In this document: piece after piece, positions 1-11,830 of the stretch | Position numbering within the stretch: the stretch's first letter is position 1 | Layout: each line of letters begins with the position of its first letter | DNA from: Natribaculum breve | GTDB taxonomy: Archaea; Halobacteriota; Halobacteria; Halobacteriales; Natrialbaceae | Assembly (NCBI RefSeq): GCF_023008585.1 | Contig: NZ_CP095390.1 | Span: forward strand, 620,001 to 684,000 | Length of the DNA: 64,000 bases | Direction of reading: 5' to 3' | Made by a program: the position numbers and the translations under genes | Notes under the pieces: model-generated | What the model saw: the letters and a program-made list of their open reading frames with translations, nothing else | Database searches by the model: none | Told to the model about the DNA's origin: nothing

Positions 1-278
1 AGCGTCGACGAGCGCCCCTCCTCGAGTTGGTCCGCCAGGAACTCGATCGTGTAGACGGCCTTGAGAAGCTTCCGCGCGCCGCGGACCGAGTTCGCAGACC
101 GGGTCGAGGTGCGGTCGCCGTAGACCCACACGCCTTTCTCCTCGTCGTACTCGATGTTGCTCTTCGTCCGCGTCGGCACGGACATGTGCGGGATCTCCCC
201 CAGTTCGAACTGGTCGTAAAACTGCGCCGCGAGGTCGATCAGTTGCTCTCTGGCCTGCTGGTCGTTGTCTGCGCTCAT
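1..278 (-). CDS. top6A: DNA topoisomerase VI subunit A (5' part only)
   Basis: This is the first 92 codons of the DNA-cleaving subunit of topoisomerase VI; the rest lies beyond the left edge of the window. The protein begins [20 protein letters not shown] and continues with a [20 protein letters not shown] segment typical of haloarchaeal Spo11/Top6A N-termini. The catalytic tyrosine and Toprim domain are not in the window. The ATG overlaps the top6B stop codon (ATGA), so the two subunits are translationally coupled. With Top6B it forms the A2B2 enzyme that passes one duplex through another with ATP. Confidence 0.93.
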   Translation of the reverse strand, partial: MSADNDQQAREQLIDLAAQFYDQFELGEIPHMSVPTRTKSNIEYDEEKGVWVYGDRTSTRSANSVRGARKLLKAVYTIEFLADQLEEGRSST

Positions 279-2725
279 TGATCAGTTACGGTGAGTTTCT
301 CGGTTTCGACCCCCTTCACGTCGAGGTCGAACGATGCGTCGTCGGCCACCTCGTACTCGAGGACGGCCTCGTCGCCGCTTCCGACGTCGGTCTCCCACTT
401 GACGAACCACTCGCCGTCCATCTCGACGACGGTCGCACCGTCGCTGAGGTGCGTCGGTTCGGCGGTGACGATGTCGGTGAGCTCGAGCGACTCGTTCGTA
501 CTCGAGTGGTTCTCGACGACGATCTCGACGGCCTGGCCGTCGCCGTTCGCCTCGACGCTGCGCTCGACGAGGACGTTGTTCATGATGCGGGCCAGCGCGT
601 CGTCGATGTTCGGCTCGTCGTTGCCGGTGACCTCCGCGACCTTCCGGGCCATCTCGGGGAGGATCTCGCCGAGGACGCTCTGTTTGCGCCGGCGTTTCTG
701 CATCGAACGGCGCTTGTTGAGGTAGCTCTTGAGTTCGCGAGCGGCCTCCCGGATCGCGAGTTCGATCTCGTCTTCGATCTCGGGGACGTTCGCGACCGCG
801 TCTTTCGACTCGCTTGTGAACGGGACGTTCGTCGAGGCGACGTGGACCATGATCACGGCCGAGCCGTTGGGCAGGCCGGAGCCGCCGGGCTGGTCGAGCC
901 CGTAGTTGCGCCAGCCGATCGACTTCACGACGTCGGTCGTCGCACACGCTCCGCGCTGGTAGACCAGCGGCACGCGGTTCGCGAATCGAAGCACGTCGAC
1001 GCTGCCTTCTGCCTCGAGGTCGCCGCCGTAGGCGATCCCCGCCTCGACGATGAACGGGTCGCCGCCGTGGACCTCGGCGTCGCGGGTCGCCGCGGCGTAG
1101 AAGTCCGCCTCGAACTCTTTTTTGAGGCCTGCCTCGATGAGGTCCGCCGAGATGGGCGAGAGACACCGCGTCGGCGGTGCCATGATGTCGGTCGCGCGCA
1201 TCGCGTCGACGAGGTCGCTCGCGGCGTCACGGTCGTCGGCGAGTTCGCGCACGAGCGGCGGGTCGTCGGGAACGGTGACCATGACGTCCCAGACGGCGTC
1301 GGTGACGTTCTCGCGGGCGGTGTCGCCGAACGCGACGTCGTCGTACTCCTCGGTGAGGTCGGCGGCGCGGTCGACGTACTCCCGGAGCCGACCGTGGGTA
1401 AGTCGGTGCCGCGAGTCCTCTACGTCCTCGAACTTGCCCGCAAGTCGGGTCGCGAACGCGTGGACGACCTCGTCGTCCTTGCGGGTGCTCGTCGCCTCGT
1501 CTGCGAGTTCGTAGAGGTCGGTGACGGTTCGGGGCTCTTCGTCTGCGTCGGGTTCGTCTCCCTCCTCGACCTCGAGGCCGGCGATCGTCCGCCAGGCCGC
1601 CTCGACGGCGTTCTCCTGGACGGTGTCGCCGAACGTCGTTCCGTACTCTTCGGCGACCGACTCCGCGCTCGAGGCGACGACCTCGAGGAGTTCGTGGTGT
1701 GCGATCCGGTCGGTGTCCGCGACCGCCTCGGCGATCGTCTCGGCGAAGGCGGTCGTCGCCTCGGCTCCCTTGTTCGCCGTCGCCGATTCGACGGCTGCGG
1801 CGACGTCGGCGTCTTCGCTGACCGTCGGCGGCGTCCAGCTCATCTCGCGACCGTAGTAGCGATCGCGGAAGGCGTCGATGACCGAGTCGGCGGTCTTCTT
1901 CCCGACGCGCGTGAACTCCTCCTGGAGGAAGCCGGAGATAGAGTGTGAGTCCGTAGCAGAGAGCATCTTCATCACGGTCCCGAGTTCGACCCCGTGGGGG
2001 TGGGGTCTGATCTCCTCCGTCTCCTCGGGGAGCTGGTCGGTCGCCCGCTCGAACTTGAAGTGTGCCTTGGGTTCCCGGAGCTCGAGTCTGGCGTGGGGGT
2101 TGACGACCGCCGTGTGCTTGATGTAGTCGTGGAGCTGGCTCCGGGCGCGCATGTTCGCTTCCATCTCGAGTTCGATGCGCGTGCCGTGGGGGCGGTCCCA
2201 GCTCGTCGTCTCGTCGACGCTGATCTCGGGTTCGTTCTCGTCGGTGTCGACGATGAGTTCGAAGTACTGTGCCTCGTCTGCTTCCTGCGTGCGACTCGTG
2301 ATCTTCGCCGGCTTGCCGCTCGTCAGCTGTGAGTAGAGGACAGCCGCGGAGATACCGATTCCCTGCTGCCCGCGAGATTGCTCTCTGGCGTGAAACCGGG
2401 AGCCGTACAGCAGTTTCCCGAAGACCTTCGGGAGGGACTCTTTCGTGATACCGGGGCCGTTGTCCTCGACGACCAGCCGGTAGTAGTCGCCTTCCTCCTG
2501 AATTTCGACGTAGATGTCCGGGAGAATGCCCGCCTCTTCGGCGGCGTCTAAGGCGTTGTCGACGGCCTCCTTGACGGCCGTGACGAGGCCTCGAGCGCCG
2601 CTGTCGAAGCCGAGCATGTGCTTGTTCTTCTCGAAGAACTCGGCGATGGAGATCGCTCGCTGGTTCTCTGCCAGCTCCTCGGCGATCCCCGGCTCGTCGC
2701 CGAGTGTCGACTGGAACGACGTCAT
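275..2725 (-). CDS. top6B: DNA topoisomerase VI subunit B
   Basis: ATPase subunit of topoisomerase VI, 816 aa. The GHKL ATP-binding motifs are clear in the N-terminal 130 residues: EAVDNALDA (N box), VEDNGPGI (G1) and [10 protein letters not shown] (G2). A large acidic insert at about residues 300-460 contains two related helical units ([14 protein letters not shown] and later [14 protein letters not shown]), as expected for long haloarchaeal Top6B proteins. A transducer-like region follows. It is the first gene of a top6B-top6A operon and diverges from gyrB across about 200 bp, so the two type II topoisomerases may share regulatory DNA. Confidence 0.97.
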   Translation of the reverse strand: MTSFQSTLGDEPGIAEELAENQRAISIAEFFEKNKHMLGFDSGARGLVTAVKEAVDNALDAAEEAGILPDIYVEIQEEGDYYRLVVEDNGPGITKESLPKVFGKLLYGSRFHAREQSRGQQGIGISAAVLYSQLTSGKPAKITSRTQEADEAQYFELIVDTDENEPEISVDETTSWDRPHGTRIELEMEANMRARSQLHDYIKHTAVVNPHARLELREPKAHFKFERATDQLPEETEEIRPHPHGVELGTVMKMLSATDSHSISGFLQEEFTRVGKKTADSVIDAFRDRYYGREMSWTPPTVSEDADVAAAVESATANKGAEATTAFAETIAEAVADTDRIAHHELLEVVASSAESVAEEYGTTFGDTVQENAVEAAWRTIAGLEVEEGDEPDADEEPRTVTDLYELADEATSTRKDDEVVHAFATRLAGKFEDVEDSRHRLTHGRLREYVDRAADLTEEYDDVAFGDTARENVTDAVWDVMVTVPDDPPLVRELADDRDAASDLVDAMRATDIMAPPTRCLSPISADLIEAGLKKEFEADFYAAATRDAEVHGGDPFIVEAGIAYGGDLEAEGSVDVLRFANRVPLVYQRGACATTDVVKSIGWRNYGLDQPGGSGLPNGSAVIMVHVASTNVPFTSESKDAVANVPEIEDEIELAIREAARELKSYLNKRRSMQKRRRKQSVLGEILPEMARKVAEVTGNDEPNIDDALARIMNNVLVERSVEANGDGQAVEIVVENHSSTNESLELTDIVTAEPTHLSDGATVVEMDGEWFVKWETDVGSGDEAVLEYEVADDASFDLDVKGVETEKLTVTDQ

Positions 2726-4847
<2,122 letters not shown>

Positions 4848-4859
4848 GGTGGCTACGAT

Positions 4860-7346
4860 ATGAGCTCAGAAGTACCCGACCCGACAGACGTAGAGGCCCG
4901 GACGGTCGAGACCGTCCGCATCGAAGACGAGATGGAGCAGAGTTACATCGACTACGCGATGAGCGTCATCGCCGGGCGCGCCCTCCCCCGGGTCGAGGAC
5001 GGCTTAAAGCCCGTCCATCGGCGCATCCTCTACGCGATGAACGAGATGGGCGTCTCCTCGGGGAGCAGTCACCGCAAGTCCTCCTCGATCGTCGGGGAGA
5101 CGATGGGTGATTACCACCCCCACGGCGACCAGGCGATCTACGACACGCTCGTGCGGATGGCCCAGGAGTTCTCGATGCGCTACCCGCTCGTCGACGGCCA
5201 GGGGAACTTCGGCTCGATGGACGGCGATCCGCCCGCGGCCCAGCGGTACACGGAAGCCCGGATGGCCTCCATCGCCGAGGAACTCCTCGAGGACATCGAG
5301 AAAGACACGGTCGACTTCTCCTCGAACTACGACGACCGCCTCCAGGAACCGGACGTCCTCCCTGCGGCGTTCCCGAACCTGCTGGTGAACGGCTCCTCGG
5401 GGATCGCGGTCGGAATGTCGACGAACATCCCACCGCACAACCTCGGTGAGGTGATCGACGCGACGATCGAACTCATCGACGACCCCGACGCGACCGTCGA
5501 GGAGTTGATGGAACACGTCAAAGGCCCCGACTTCCCGACCGGCGCGAACATCGTCGGCCGCGACGCGATCTACTCGGCGTACAAGACCGGCCGCGGGCGC
5601 ATCCGCGTGCGCGCCGAGTTCGAAGTCGAGGAGTGGAAAAACGGCCGCGAGCGGATCGTCGTCACGGAACTCCCCTACCAGGCGAACAAGGCCCGGCTGG
5701 TCGAGCGCATCGCCGACGACGTCAACGAGGGGAAGATCGAGGGCATCTCCGACCTGCGCGACGAGTCCGATCGCGACGGCGTCCGCGTCGTGATCGAACT
5801 CAAACGCGGTGCGAACACCGAGGTCGTCAAGAATCAACTCCTCGAGAACCACTTAGAGCGGACGTTCGGCGTCATCAACCTCGCGCTGGTCGACGGCCAG
5901 CCGCAGGTGCTCACGCTCAAGGAGACCCTGGCGGAGTACGTCTCCCACCGCAAGGAGGTCGTCCGCCGGCGCAGCGAGTACGATCTGAACGAGGCCCGAG
6001 AGCGCGCTCACATCCTCGAGGGGCGGCTGAAAGCACTCGAGAACGTCGAGGACGTCGTCGACCTGATCCAGGAGTCCGAAGACCGTTCGGCGGCCAAAGC
6101 GGCCCTGCGCGAGTCGTTCGACTTCTCCGAACGGCAGGCCGAACACATCGTCCGGATGCAACTGGGCAGTCTCACCTCGATGGAGGCGGCCGAGATCGAA
6201 GCCGAGTACGGAGACGTCAAGGCGGAGATCGAGCGCCTCGAGGCGATCTTAGAGAGCGAGGAGGAACTGCTCGCCGTCATCAAAGACGAACTGCGCGAGG
6301 TCAAAGCCGAGTACGGCGACGAGCGGCGGACCTCGATCGTCGAGGACGAGGGGACGGTCACCCACGAGGACCTCATCCCCGAGGAGGACGTCCTCGTCGT
6401 CATGACCGAGGACGACTACGTCAAGCGGATGCCGGTCGACCAGTTCGACGCGCAGCGTCGCGGCGGCAAGGGGATCATCGGCGCGGACGTCAAAGAAGAC
6501 GACCGCGTCGCCACGGTCTTCCGGGCGAACACCCACGACTACCTGCTTTGCTTTACGAACCAGGGCAACGTCTACCAGTTGAAGACCTACGAGATCCCCG
6601 AGATGGGCCGGACCGCCCGCGGGAAGTCCGCGGTCAACATCCTCGATCTCGACCCGGCCGAGAACATCACGGCCATCGTCGACACCGACGCCTTCGAGGA
6701 CGACGAGTACGTGACGATGGTCACACAGAACGGCTACGTCAAACGCACGGCCGGCGAGGCGTTCGACAACATCCTCTCGACGGGGATCATCGCCGCCAGC
6801 TTAGAGGAGGGCGACGAACTCGTCGACGTCGAGGTCACGGACGGGACACAAGACCTCGTGATCGCGACCGAGCAGGGGATGACGATCCGCTTTGCCGAAG
6901 ACGAGGTGCGAGCGATGGGCCGCAACGCCCGCGGGGTCAACGGCATCAAACTCGAGGGCGCAGACGCCGTCGCGGGACTGGTCGCGACCGACGGCAGCGA
7001 CGAGCGGGCGCTGCTCACCGTGACCCGGAACGGCTACGGCAAGCGGACGCTGCTCTCCGAGTACCGAACCCAGTCACGGTACGGCAAGGGCCTGATCGAC
7101 ATCAAGACGGACGACCGCAACGGCCCGGTCACCGCGGTCAAGGCCGTGACGGCCGACGACTCGCTGGTCATCATGTCCGAGAACGGCCAGATCATGTGTA
7201 CGCGAGCGGGCGAAATCTCGACGGTCGGCCGGAATACGAAGGGCGTGACGGTGATGGACGTCGAGGAAGGCGACGCGGTCGCGAGCGTCGACGTCCTCCC
7301 GGCCGCATCGGGAGACGAAGGCGAAGACGGAGACGAAGCGGCGTAA
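4860..7346 (+). CDS. gyrA: DNA gyrase subunit A
   Basis: DNA-cleaving and wrapping subunit of gyrase, 828 aa. The catalytic tyrosine is Y130 in AQRYTEARM. The quinolone-pocket helix reads [12 protein letters not shown], with Gln91 where E. coli has Ser83 and Asp95 where E. coli has Asp87. A coiled coil follows near residues 380-500, then a six-bladed beta-pinwheel with the gyrase box QRRGGKG near residue 533. The presence of the box supports true gyrase activity rather than topo IV activity. The C-terminus is an acidic tail. Confidence 0.98.
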   Translation: MSSEVPDPTDVEARTVETVRIEDEMEQSYIDYAMSVIAGRALPRVEDGLKPVHRRILYAMNEMGVSSGSSHRKSSSIVGETMGDYHPHGDQAIYDTLVRMAQEFSMRYPLVDGQGNFGSMDGDPPAAQRYTEARMASIAEELLEDIEKDTVDFSSNYDDRLQEPDVLPAAFPNLLVNGSSGIAVGMSTNIPPHNLGEVIDATIELIDDPDATVEELMEHVKGPDFPTGANIVGRDAIYSAYKTGRGRIRVRAEFEVEEWKNGRERIVVTELPYQANKARLVERIADDVNEGKIEGISDLRDESDRDGVRVVIELKRGANTEVVKNQLLENHLERTFGVINLALVDGQPQVLTLKETLAEYVSHRKEVVRRRSEYDLNEARERAHILEGRLKALENVEDVVDLIQESEDRSAAKAALRESFDFSERQAEHIVRMQLGSLTSMEAAEIEAEYGDVKAEIERLEAILESEEELLAVIKDELREVKAEYGDERRTSIVEDEGTVTHEDLIPEEDVLVVMTEDDYVKRMPVDQFDAQRRGGKGIIGADVKEDDRVATVFRANTHDYLLCFTNQGNVYQLKTYEIPEMGRTARGKSAVNILDLDPAENITAIVDTDAFEDDEYVTMVTQNGYVKRTAGEAFDNILSTGIIAASLEEGDELVDVEVTDGTQDLVIATEQGMTIRFAEDEVRAMGRNARGVNGIKLEGADAVAGLVATDGSDERALLTVTRNGYGKRTLLSEYRTQSRYGKGLIDIKTDDRNGPVTAVKAVTADDSLVIMSENGQIMCTRAGEISTVGRNTKGVTVMDVEEGDAVASVDVLPAASGDEGEDGDEAA

Positions 7347-7368
7347 CCTCGAGAGACGTCCCGAGCCG

Positions 7369-7374
7369 TTTTTT
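7369..7374 (+). terminator. T-tract terminator after gyrA
   Basis: Six consecutive T residues lie 22 bp after the gyrA stop codon, following a GC-rich stretch (ccgagccg). Archaeal intrinsic termination usually uses such T-tracts. The gap lies between the convergent gyrA and the HTH gene. Confidence 0.5.
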
Positions 7375-7419
7375 CTATCGCAGCGGCTTTTCGAGCGGGA
7401 AACCGCGCCGGCGGGTGGC

Positions 7420-7953
7420 CTAGTGGTCTGGCTCCTCTGCCGGTGCGAGCATGTCGTCGATCCGCAGGATGAGGATGTTGTTCGTGTCGTCTTTGCCGTC
7501 GACGGTCCCCTCGACGACGAGTTTCGACAGCGGAGTCGGGCCGACGACGACGCCGTCGTCCTCGTGGATGTCGCTCATCGAGCCCTGGATGTGTACCTCT
7601 GCGCGGCAGAGTTCGGGGTGGTGGACGCTCGAGAGGTCGATCTCCTCGACGATGACGTCCTGGACGGGTTCGCCCTCGTGCTCGAGCGGGACGGACGCGG
7701 GTTCGTCCATCCGCTGGATCTCGAGTGCTTCGTACGCTGCGGCGGTCGGTTTGTATCCCCCTTTCGGCCCGGGTACGCCTTCGACGAGCTGGAGTGCCTT
7801 GAGACTCTGCATCTGGTTGCGAATCGTCCCCGGGTTGCGGTCTACCTGTTCGGCGATGTCCTCGCCTTTGATCGCGTCTTCGGATTCTTTGTGAAGGTTC
7901 GTCAGCGCGCGCAAGATTTTCTTCTGGCTCGGGGTTAGTTCGATGGATGACAT
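7420..7953 (-). CDS. Winged-helix HTH transcriptional regulator
   Basis: Predicted DNA-binding regulator of 177 aa. Residues 1-75 form a winged helix (SSIELTPSQKKILRAL, then EDIAEQVDRNPGTIRNQMQS, then a GPKGGYKP wing). The C-terminal 100 residues are acidic and beta-rich (VEEIDLSSVHHPELCRAEV) and probably a sensor domain. The ATG at 7953 was chosen because GAAGGAG lies just upstream and a TTTAAGG box lies near -30; a longer in-frame start has no such support. Related haloarchaeal proteins are often labelled Rrf2-like. The target genes are unknown. Confidence 0.85.
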   Translation of the reverse strand: MSSIELTPSQKKILRALTNLHKESEDAIKGEDIAEQVDRNPGTIRNQMQSLKALQLVEGVPGPKGGYKPTAAAYEALEIQRMDEPASVPLEHEGEPVQDVIVEEIDLSSVHHPELCRAEVHIQGSMSDIHEDDGVVVGPTPLSKLVVEGTVDGKDDTNNILILRIDDMLAPAEEPDH

Positions 7954-8110
7954 AGGTACTCCTTCGTAATAGATTTCCTTAAACCCGGCGGGTCCACCGG
8001 GCATCTGCTGGATTCTGACCTTTATCTGGTGAGTAGTTAGAACTTATCCTTTCGAAAACTGTGTCAGTGGTCGACTGACGTATTCGTGTGGGCCGACGGC
8101 GAGTCGGCGG

Positions 8111-8791
8111 TCAGTGTTCGACGCCTGACGGAGACGCGACGCGGACGTGGCGTGCGACGTCGGCGGGTAACGAGACCGGACCGTCAGCGCCGATCGCCTG
8201 GGCGGTGATCATCCCGAACGGGGCGATCTCGAGAATCTCGAGTTCGACGCCCGGTTCGACGCCGTGGTCTGCGAGATACGAGAGGACCTCCGGGTCGTGG
8301 TCGGCGACTTCCTCGACGACGACGACGTCGCCCTCCTCGAACTGGGTGACCGACTCCGCGTCGGACGCCGTCGGCGGTTCGAGGTCGGCACCCGGAATCG
8401 GCGAGCCGTGTGGATCGACGTCGGGGTCGTCGAGGGCGGCTGCGACGCGCGCCTCGAAGTCCTCGCTGATGTGGTGTTCGAGTCGGTCCGCCTCTTCGTG
8501 GACTTCGGACCAGTCGTAGTCGAGGTGTTCGGTGAGGTAGGCCTCGAGCAGGCGATGGTGGCGGACGACCTCGAGTGCGACGGTCTTTCCCTCCTCGGTG
8601 AGGGTCACACCGCGGTACTTCTCCCGGTCGACGAGTCCCCGCTCCTCGAGTTTCTCGAGCATGCTGGTGACGGTCGGCGACGTGACGTCGAGCTCCGTGG
8701 CGATCTCGGACGTCCGAATCCGGTCGTCCCCCTCGCGCTGGAGCTGGTAGATGGTCTTGAGGTAGTCTTCCATCACGTCGCTCAGCATCAT
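8111..8791 (-). CDS. sirR: DtxR/MntR-family metal-dependent regulator (SirR-type)
   Basis: Iron- or manganese-responsive repressor of 226 aa. The N-terminal HTH is typical of DtxR (MEDYLKTIYQLQREG, then TSPTVTSMLEKLEERGLV). The metal-binding dimerisation domain contains HHRLLEAYLTEHLDYDW and ADRLEHHISEDFEARV. The last 80 residues form an SH3/FeoA-like domain. A second in-frame ATG directly follows the first, so the start could be 8788. Two DtxR-like palindromes lie about 100-140 bp upstream, in front of the divergent small gene, and dpsA lies 1 kb away. This suggests a local metal-stress regulon. Confidence 0.93.
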   Translation of the reverse strand: MMLSDVMEDYLKTIYQLQREGDDRIRTSEIATELDVTSPTVTSMLEKLEERGLVDREKYRGVTLTEEGKTVALEVVRHHRLLEAYLTEHLDYDWSEVHEEADRLEHHISEDFEARVAAALDDPDVDPHGSPIPGADLEPPTASDAESVTQFEEGDVVVVEEVADHDPEVLSYLADHGVEPGVELEILEIAPFGMITAQAIGADGPVSLPADVARHVRVASPSGVEH

Positions 8792-8888
8792 CGTACGCTG
8801 AGTTAGCGCCTATCGCTTCCTAAAGGTTCCGTCGTCACCTCTCGAAGACACTCGCCGCCCACCGCCGCGTCGAGTTGCTCCCCCGGAG

Positions 8889-8928
8889 TTAGGCTGACCA
8901 AAACCCTTTTATTTTTAGGCTCACCTAA
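8889..8928 (+). promoter_or_regulatory. Two DtxR/SirR-like boxes flanking a TATA element
   Basis: TTAGGCTGACCAAA at 8889-8902 and the palindrome TTAGGCTCACCTAA at 8915-8928 lie 26 bp apart, start to start, with a T-rich TATA-like CCTTTTATTTTT between them. They sit immediately before the ATG at 8932. The half-sites TTAGG/CCTAA match the known DtxR-type operator consensus. Binding here would block transcription, as expected for SirR repression. Confidence 0.65.
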
Positions 8929-8931
8929 TTC

Positions 8932-9102
8932 ATGTCGATGGACGTCCCTGCCCGAGAGGATCGAAGTTCCGTCGACGAACCAGAACAGCCGGAGTCGATC
9001 GTGACGAGCCACGTCACCCGTCCCGGCAAGGTCGTGTTCACCGAGCGAGACAACACCGACGGCTGGATCGCGACCGACGTCGTCGTCGACCTCGAGCCCT
9101 AA
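8932..9102 (+). CDS. Small conserved haloarchaeal protein, 56 aa
   Basis: The protein begins MSMDVPAREDRSSVDEPEQP and ends with a compact beta-rich part (VTSHVTRPGKVVFTERDN, then WIATDVVVDLEP). Its pI is acidic and it has no membrane segment. It resembles a family of tiny haloarchaeal proteins of unknown function; I do not assign a role. The gene is probably leaderless: the TATA-like tract ends about 15-25 bases before the ATG, and two DtxR-like boxes bracket it. This implies control by the adjacent SirR and hence a role under metal starvation or excess. Confidence 0.8.
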   Translation: MSMDVPAREDRSSVDEPEQPESIVTSHVTRPGKVVFTERDNTDGWIATDVVVDLEP

Positions 9103-9544
9103 CTCGCCCCGACGCTTTCTGCGGAGCAGAGTACGGTGCTCTCGCAGCCGACGCTACACTGGCTGGTGACGGTCGACAGGTCGTCCTCGACCGTCGTGCG
9201 CCGATCGGCTGCTCGAGTCTCCCCGAGGTTACGACGTTCGGCGTCTTCTCGCTGGCACACGGTATCGGCGTTGAATATCATTTTGGCGCTGGTATCCTTG
9301 GGCTCGGTCTTGGAATGTTCGGCACGTCAGCAGGTATCTGGATGGCAGACGAGCTACAGGCGTGAACCGCAGGAACCACGACGAGGACAGTACCACGATC
9401 ACTCCGTGACCCTGGTCAGAAAAGCGAACGTCCGTCGCGCTATCGCTCTCGCTCGACCGTCTCGCACTGTCGTGTGTTTTCTGGAGCCACCGCGAGACGC
9501 TCACAGCCGCTCCGGAACCGACTGTCGACCGACGACCGACCGTC
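9103..9544. other. 442-bp gap, possible decayed hydrophobic reading frame
   Basis: Between the 56-aa gene and dpsA. One plus-strand frame ending at a TGA at 9363-9365 reads TTFGVFSLAHGIGVEYHFGA and then a Gly/Leu-rich hydrophobic stretch ending in GIWMADELQA. No ATG or GTG start is visible in that frame. It may be the tail of a decayed membrane-protein gene or chance. Nothing else is recognisable. Confidence 0.35.
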
Positions 9545-10090
9545 TTAGTGCGTCGCCTCCTCGAGCACCAGCGTGTCGTCCTCGAGGTAGTGTTCGAAGT
9601 GGTGGGCGTCCTCCTCGACGTCGACGAGGATCTGACGGAGGATCTCCGCGGTGGCGTGGTCGCCCAGGTTCTCGGCGAGTTCGATGCTGTCGCGCATCGA
9701 CTCGATGATGTCGCCGTACATCTCGAGGTCGTTCTCGAACATCGTGCGGACGTCGTAGACGTCTTCGCCCTCGAACTCGACGGTCGCCCGCGCTTCCTGG
9801 TTCGCCGGTCCCGAGACGGGGACGCCGCCGATCGCCTGTGCGCGCTCGGCGATGGCGTCTGCACCTTCCTCGGCGTGTTCGTAGGCCTCCTCGAGGAAGA
9901 GATGCAGATCGAGGAACTCTGCCCCCTCGACGACCCAGTGGTGTTTTTTCAACTGGTGGTAGAGGACGTACGCGTTGGCGAGCTCGGTATTCAGCGCGTC
10001 GACGATCTGCTCGGCCTTGTCCTGCTCGAGGCGGAGACTGTTCTCCTCGACGGTGTCGGCCTGTTGACGGACGGTCTTCTGAGTGCTCAT
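9545..10090 (-). CDS. dpsA: DNA-protecting ferritin DpsA
   Basis: Dps-family ferritin of 181 aa that oxidises and stores iron in a dodecameric shell and limits oxidative damage. Visible features are a ferritin four-helix bundle with the ferroxidase-type segment LKKHHWVVEGAEFLDLHLFL followed by EEAYEHAEEGADAIAERA, and C-terminal HATAEILRQILVDVEEDAHH. It closely matches haloarchaeal DpsA. A TTTTAA box lies about 35 bases upstream of its ATG. Proximity to sirR fits known iron-dependent regulation of dpsA in Halobacterium. Confidence 0.96.
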   Translation of the reverse strand: MSTQKTVRQQADTVEENSLRLEQDKAEQIVDALNTELANAYVLYHQLKKHHWVVEGAEFLDLHLFLEEAYEHAEEGADAIAERAQAIGGVPVSGPANQEARATVEFEGEDVYDVRTMFENDLEMYGDIIESMRDSIELAENLGDHATAEILRQILVDVEEDAHHFEHYLEDDTLVLEEATH

Positions 10091-10133
10091 CTCGTCTCTA
10101 GCTACGCGGCTAACACACTTAAAACCTGGCCAT

Positions 10134-10171
10134 GAAAGAATTTTCCTTTGTAATATAGAAATATTTCTTTC
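10134..10171. promoter_or_regulatory. AT-rich inverted repeats between dpsA and the aldehyde dehydrogenase
   Basis: In the divergent 217-bp gap, GAAAGAA (10134-10140) and TTCTTTC (10165-10171) form an inverted pair enclosing AT-rich DNA. Within it AGAAATATTTCT (10157-10168) is a perfect 12-bp palindrome. This may be a regulator site for dpsA or the aldehyde dehydrogenase gene; the factor is unknown. Confidence 0.35.
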
Positions 10172-10307
10172 TGCTCTACCACCTCTCTACGTGTTCCTGT
10201 CAGAAATAGGCCGTGTCCACACGTTACTCTGAAAGACACTAGCATAGCTCGGAGTGTTTTTTCAACCTTGAGTAAATACTTTCAGTGAGGAACGCGAACG
10301 TACGACC

Positions 10308-11777
10308 ATGGCAACGAGAGTCGCACAGCGGAGAGAGCGGATGTACGTCGACGGGGAGTGGCTCGAGACCGACCGGACACTACCGGTATCGGATCTCGCG
10401 GCGGGCGGAACGTTCGCGGAGGTCGCGGCGGCGGGTCCCGAGGAAGCTCGGACGGCGCTCGCCGCTGCCGACGAAATCAAACCCGAACTCCGACAGACGA
10501 CGGTCGTCGAGCGCGCGAAGTGGTGTGAGGCCATCGCAGACGGCCTCGAGGAGCGGGCAGAGGAACTCGCCGAGGTCATCGTCCGCGAGGCCGGAAAACC
10601 CATCTCCTCGGCGCGCGGCGAGGTCGAAAGCGCGGCCGAGCGCTTCCGTCGCGCCGCCGAGGAGGCCAGAAACATCGTCAGCAAAGGCGAGTTCCGCGAG
10701 GGTTCGACCGAGGGCCACGAGGGGTGGCAGGCCATCGTGAAACACGAACCGATCGGTGCGGTCCTGTGTATCACGCCGTACAACTACCCGCTCGCGACGA
10801 CGGCACTGCAGGTCGCCCCCGCCATCGCCGCGGGCAACAGCGTCCTCCTGAAACCGGCGAGCAAGACGCCGATCTCGGCGGCGATCCTCGCCGACGTCGT
10901 CAGCGGCGTCGAGGGGATCCCCGAGGGTGCGTTCAACTTCGTCCCCGGAAACGCAGGCGACATCGGTGACGTCCTCGCCGGCGACGACCGCGTCAACGCC
11001 ATCGCGATGACCGGTTCGTCGGGCGCGGGCAAACACGTCGCTCGAGAGAGCGGGATGGTCAACCTGCACATGGAACTCGGCGGTAACGCGCCGGCGATCG
11101 TCTTCGACGACGCCGACCTGAACCTGGTCGCCGGTGCCTGTACCAAGGGTTCGATCAAGTACGCCGGCCAGCGCTGCTCGGCGGTCTCGCGCGTGCTCGC
11201 CCACGAGTCCGTCCACGACGAGGTCGTCGACCGACTCGACGCCGAGATGGACGCGTGGCAGGCGGGCGACCTCTTCGACGAGAACACCGCCTTCGGTCCG
11301 CTCATCAGCGAATCGCAGGCCGACTGGGTCGACGAACTCGTCGAAGACGCCGTCGAGAAGGGTGCAGATCTCGTCCGTGGCGGGAAGCGCCACGCTCCGG
11401 AGGGCGTCCCCGACGAACTCGAGTCCCAGTTCTTCGAACCGACGCTGCTCGCGAACGTTCCCCACGACGCCCGCCTCATCGACGAAGAGCAGTTCGGCCC
11501 CCTCGCCGTCGTCACCACCTTCGAGGATCGCGAGGAGGCCCTCGAGATCGCGAACGGCTCCGATCTGGCACTCGACGCCGCCGTCTTCACGAGCGACTAC
11601 GACCGCGCGATGGACGTCGCCGACCGCGTCGACGCCGGGTCCGTCAACGTCAACGGTGCACCGTCTCACGGCCTCGGCGACGTCCCGTTCGGTGGGAACA
11701 AAGACTCGGGCATCGGTCGCGAAGGGATCGACGCCTCGATCCACGCGATGATGCGCAAGAAGAGCATCGTGCTGTAA
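10308..11777 (+). CDS. NAD(P)-dependent aldehyde dehydrogenase
   Basis: ALDH-superfamily enzyme of 489 aa that oxidises an aldehyde to a carboxylate. Catalytic Cys290 lies in YAGQRCSAVSRVL and the general-base Glu256 in MELGGNAPAIV. The Rossmann segment shows ITPYNYPLATTALQVAPAIA and LLKPASKTP. The C-terminus has the ALDH motif PFGGNKDSGIGREG. Overall it resembles the archaeal GapN/lactaldehyde dehydrogenase/semialdehyde dehydrogenase group; the substrate cannot be fixed from sequence. A promoter-like GAGTAAATACTTT lies about 30-40 bases upstream of the ATG. It is a single gene, convergent with the ferredoxin. Confidence 0.93.
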   Translation: MATRVAQRRERMYVDGEWLETDRTLPVSDLAAGGTFAEVAAAGPEEARTALAAADEIKPELRQTTVVERAKWCEAIADGLEERAEELAEVIVREAGKPISSARGEVESAAERFRRAAEEARNIVSKGEFREGSTEGHEGWQAIVKHEPIGAVLCITPYNYPLATTALQVAPAIAAGNSVLLKPASKTPISAAILADVVSGVEGIPEGAFNFVPGNAGDIGDVLAGDDRVNAIAMTGSSGAGKHVARESGMVNLHMELGGNAPAIVFDDADLNLVAGACTKGSIKYAGQRCSAVSRVLAHESVHDEVVDRLDAEMDAWQAGDLFDENTAFGPLISESQADWVDELVEDAVEKGADLVRGGKRHAPEGVPDELESQFFEPTLLANVPHDARLIDEEQFGPLAVVTTFEDREEALEIANGSDLALDAAVFTSDYDRAMDVADRVDAGSVNVNGAPSHGLGDVPFGGNKDSGIGREGIDASIHAMMRKKSIVL

Positions 11778-11830
11778 ACGCCGGCGCTGACCGCTCGATC
11801 TGTTCTCGTCGACTCTCCTTCGTTCTCCGC

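Noticed and set aside
278..1948. Long open frame antisense to top6B
   Set aside because: High GC content leaves few stops in shadow frames; the translation is Val/Arg-rich with no motifs, while the minus-strand frame encodes an intact Top6B.
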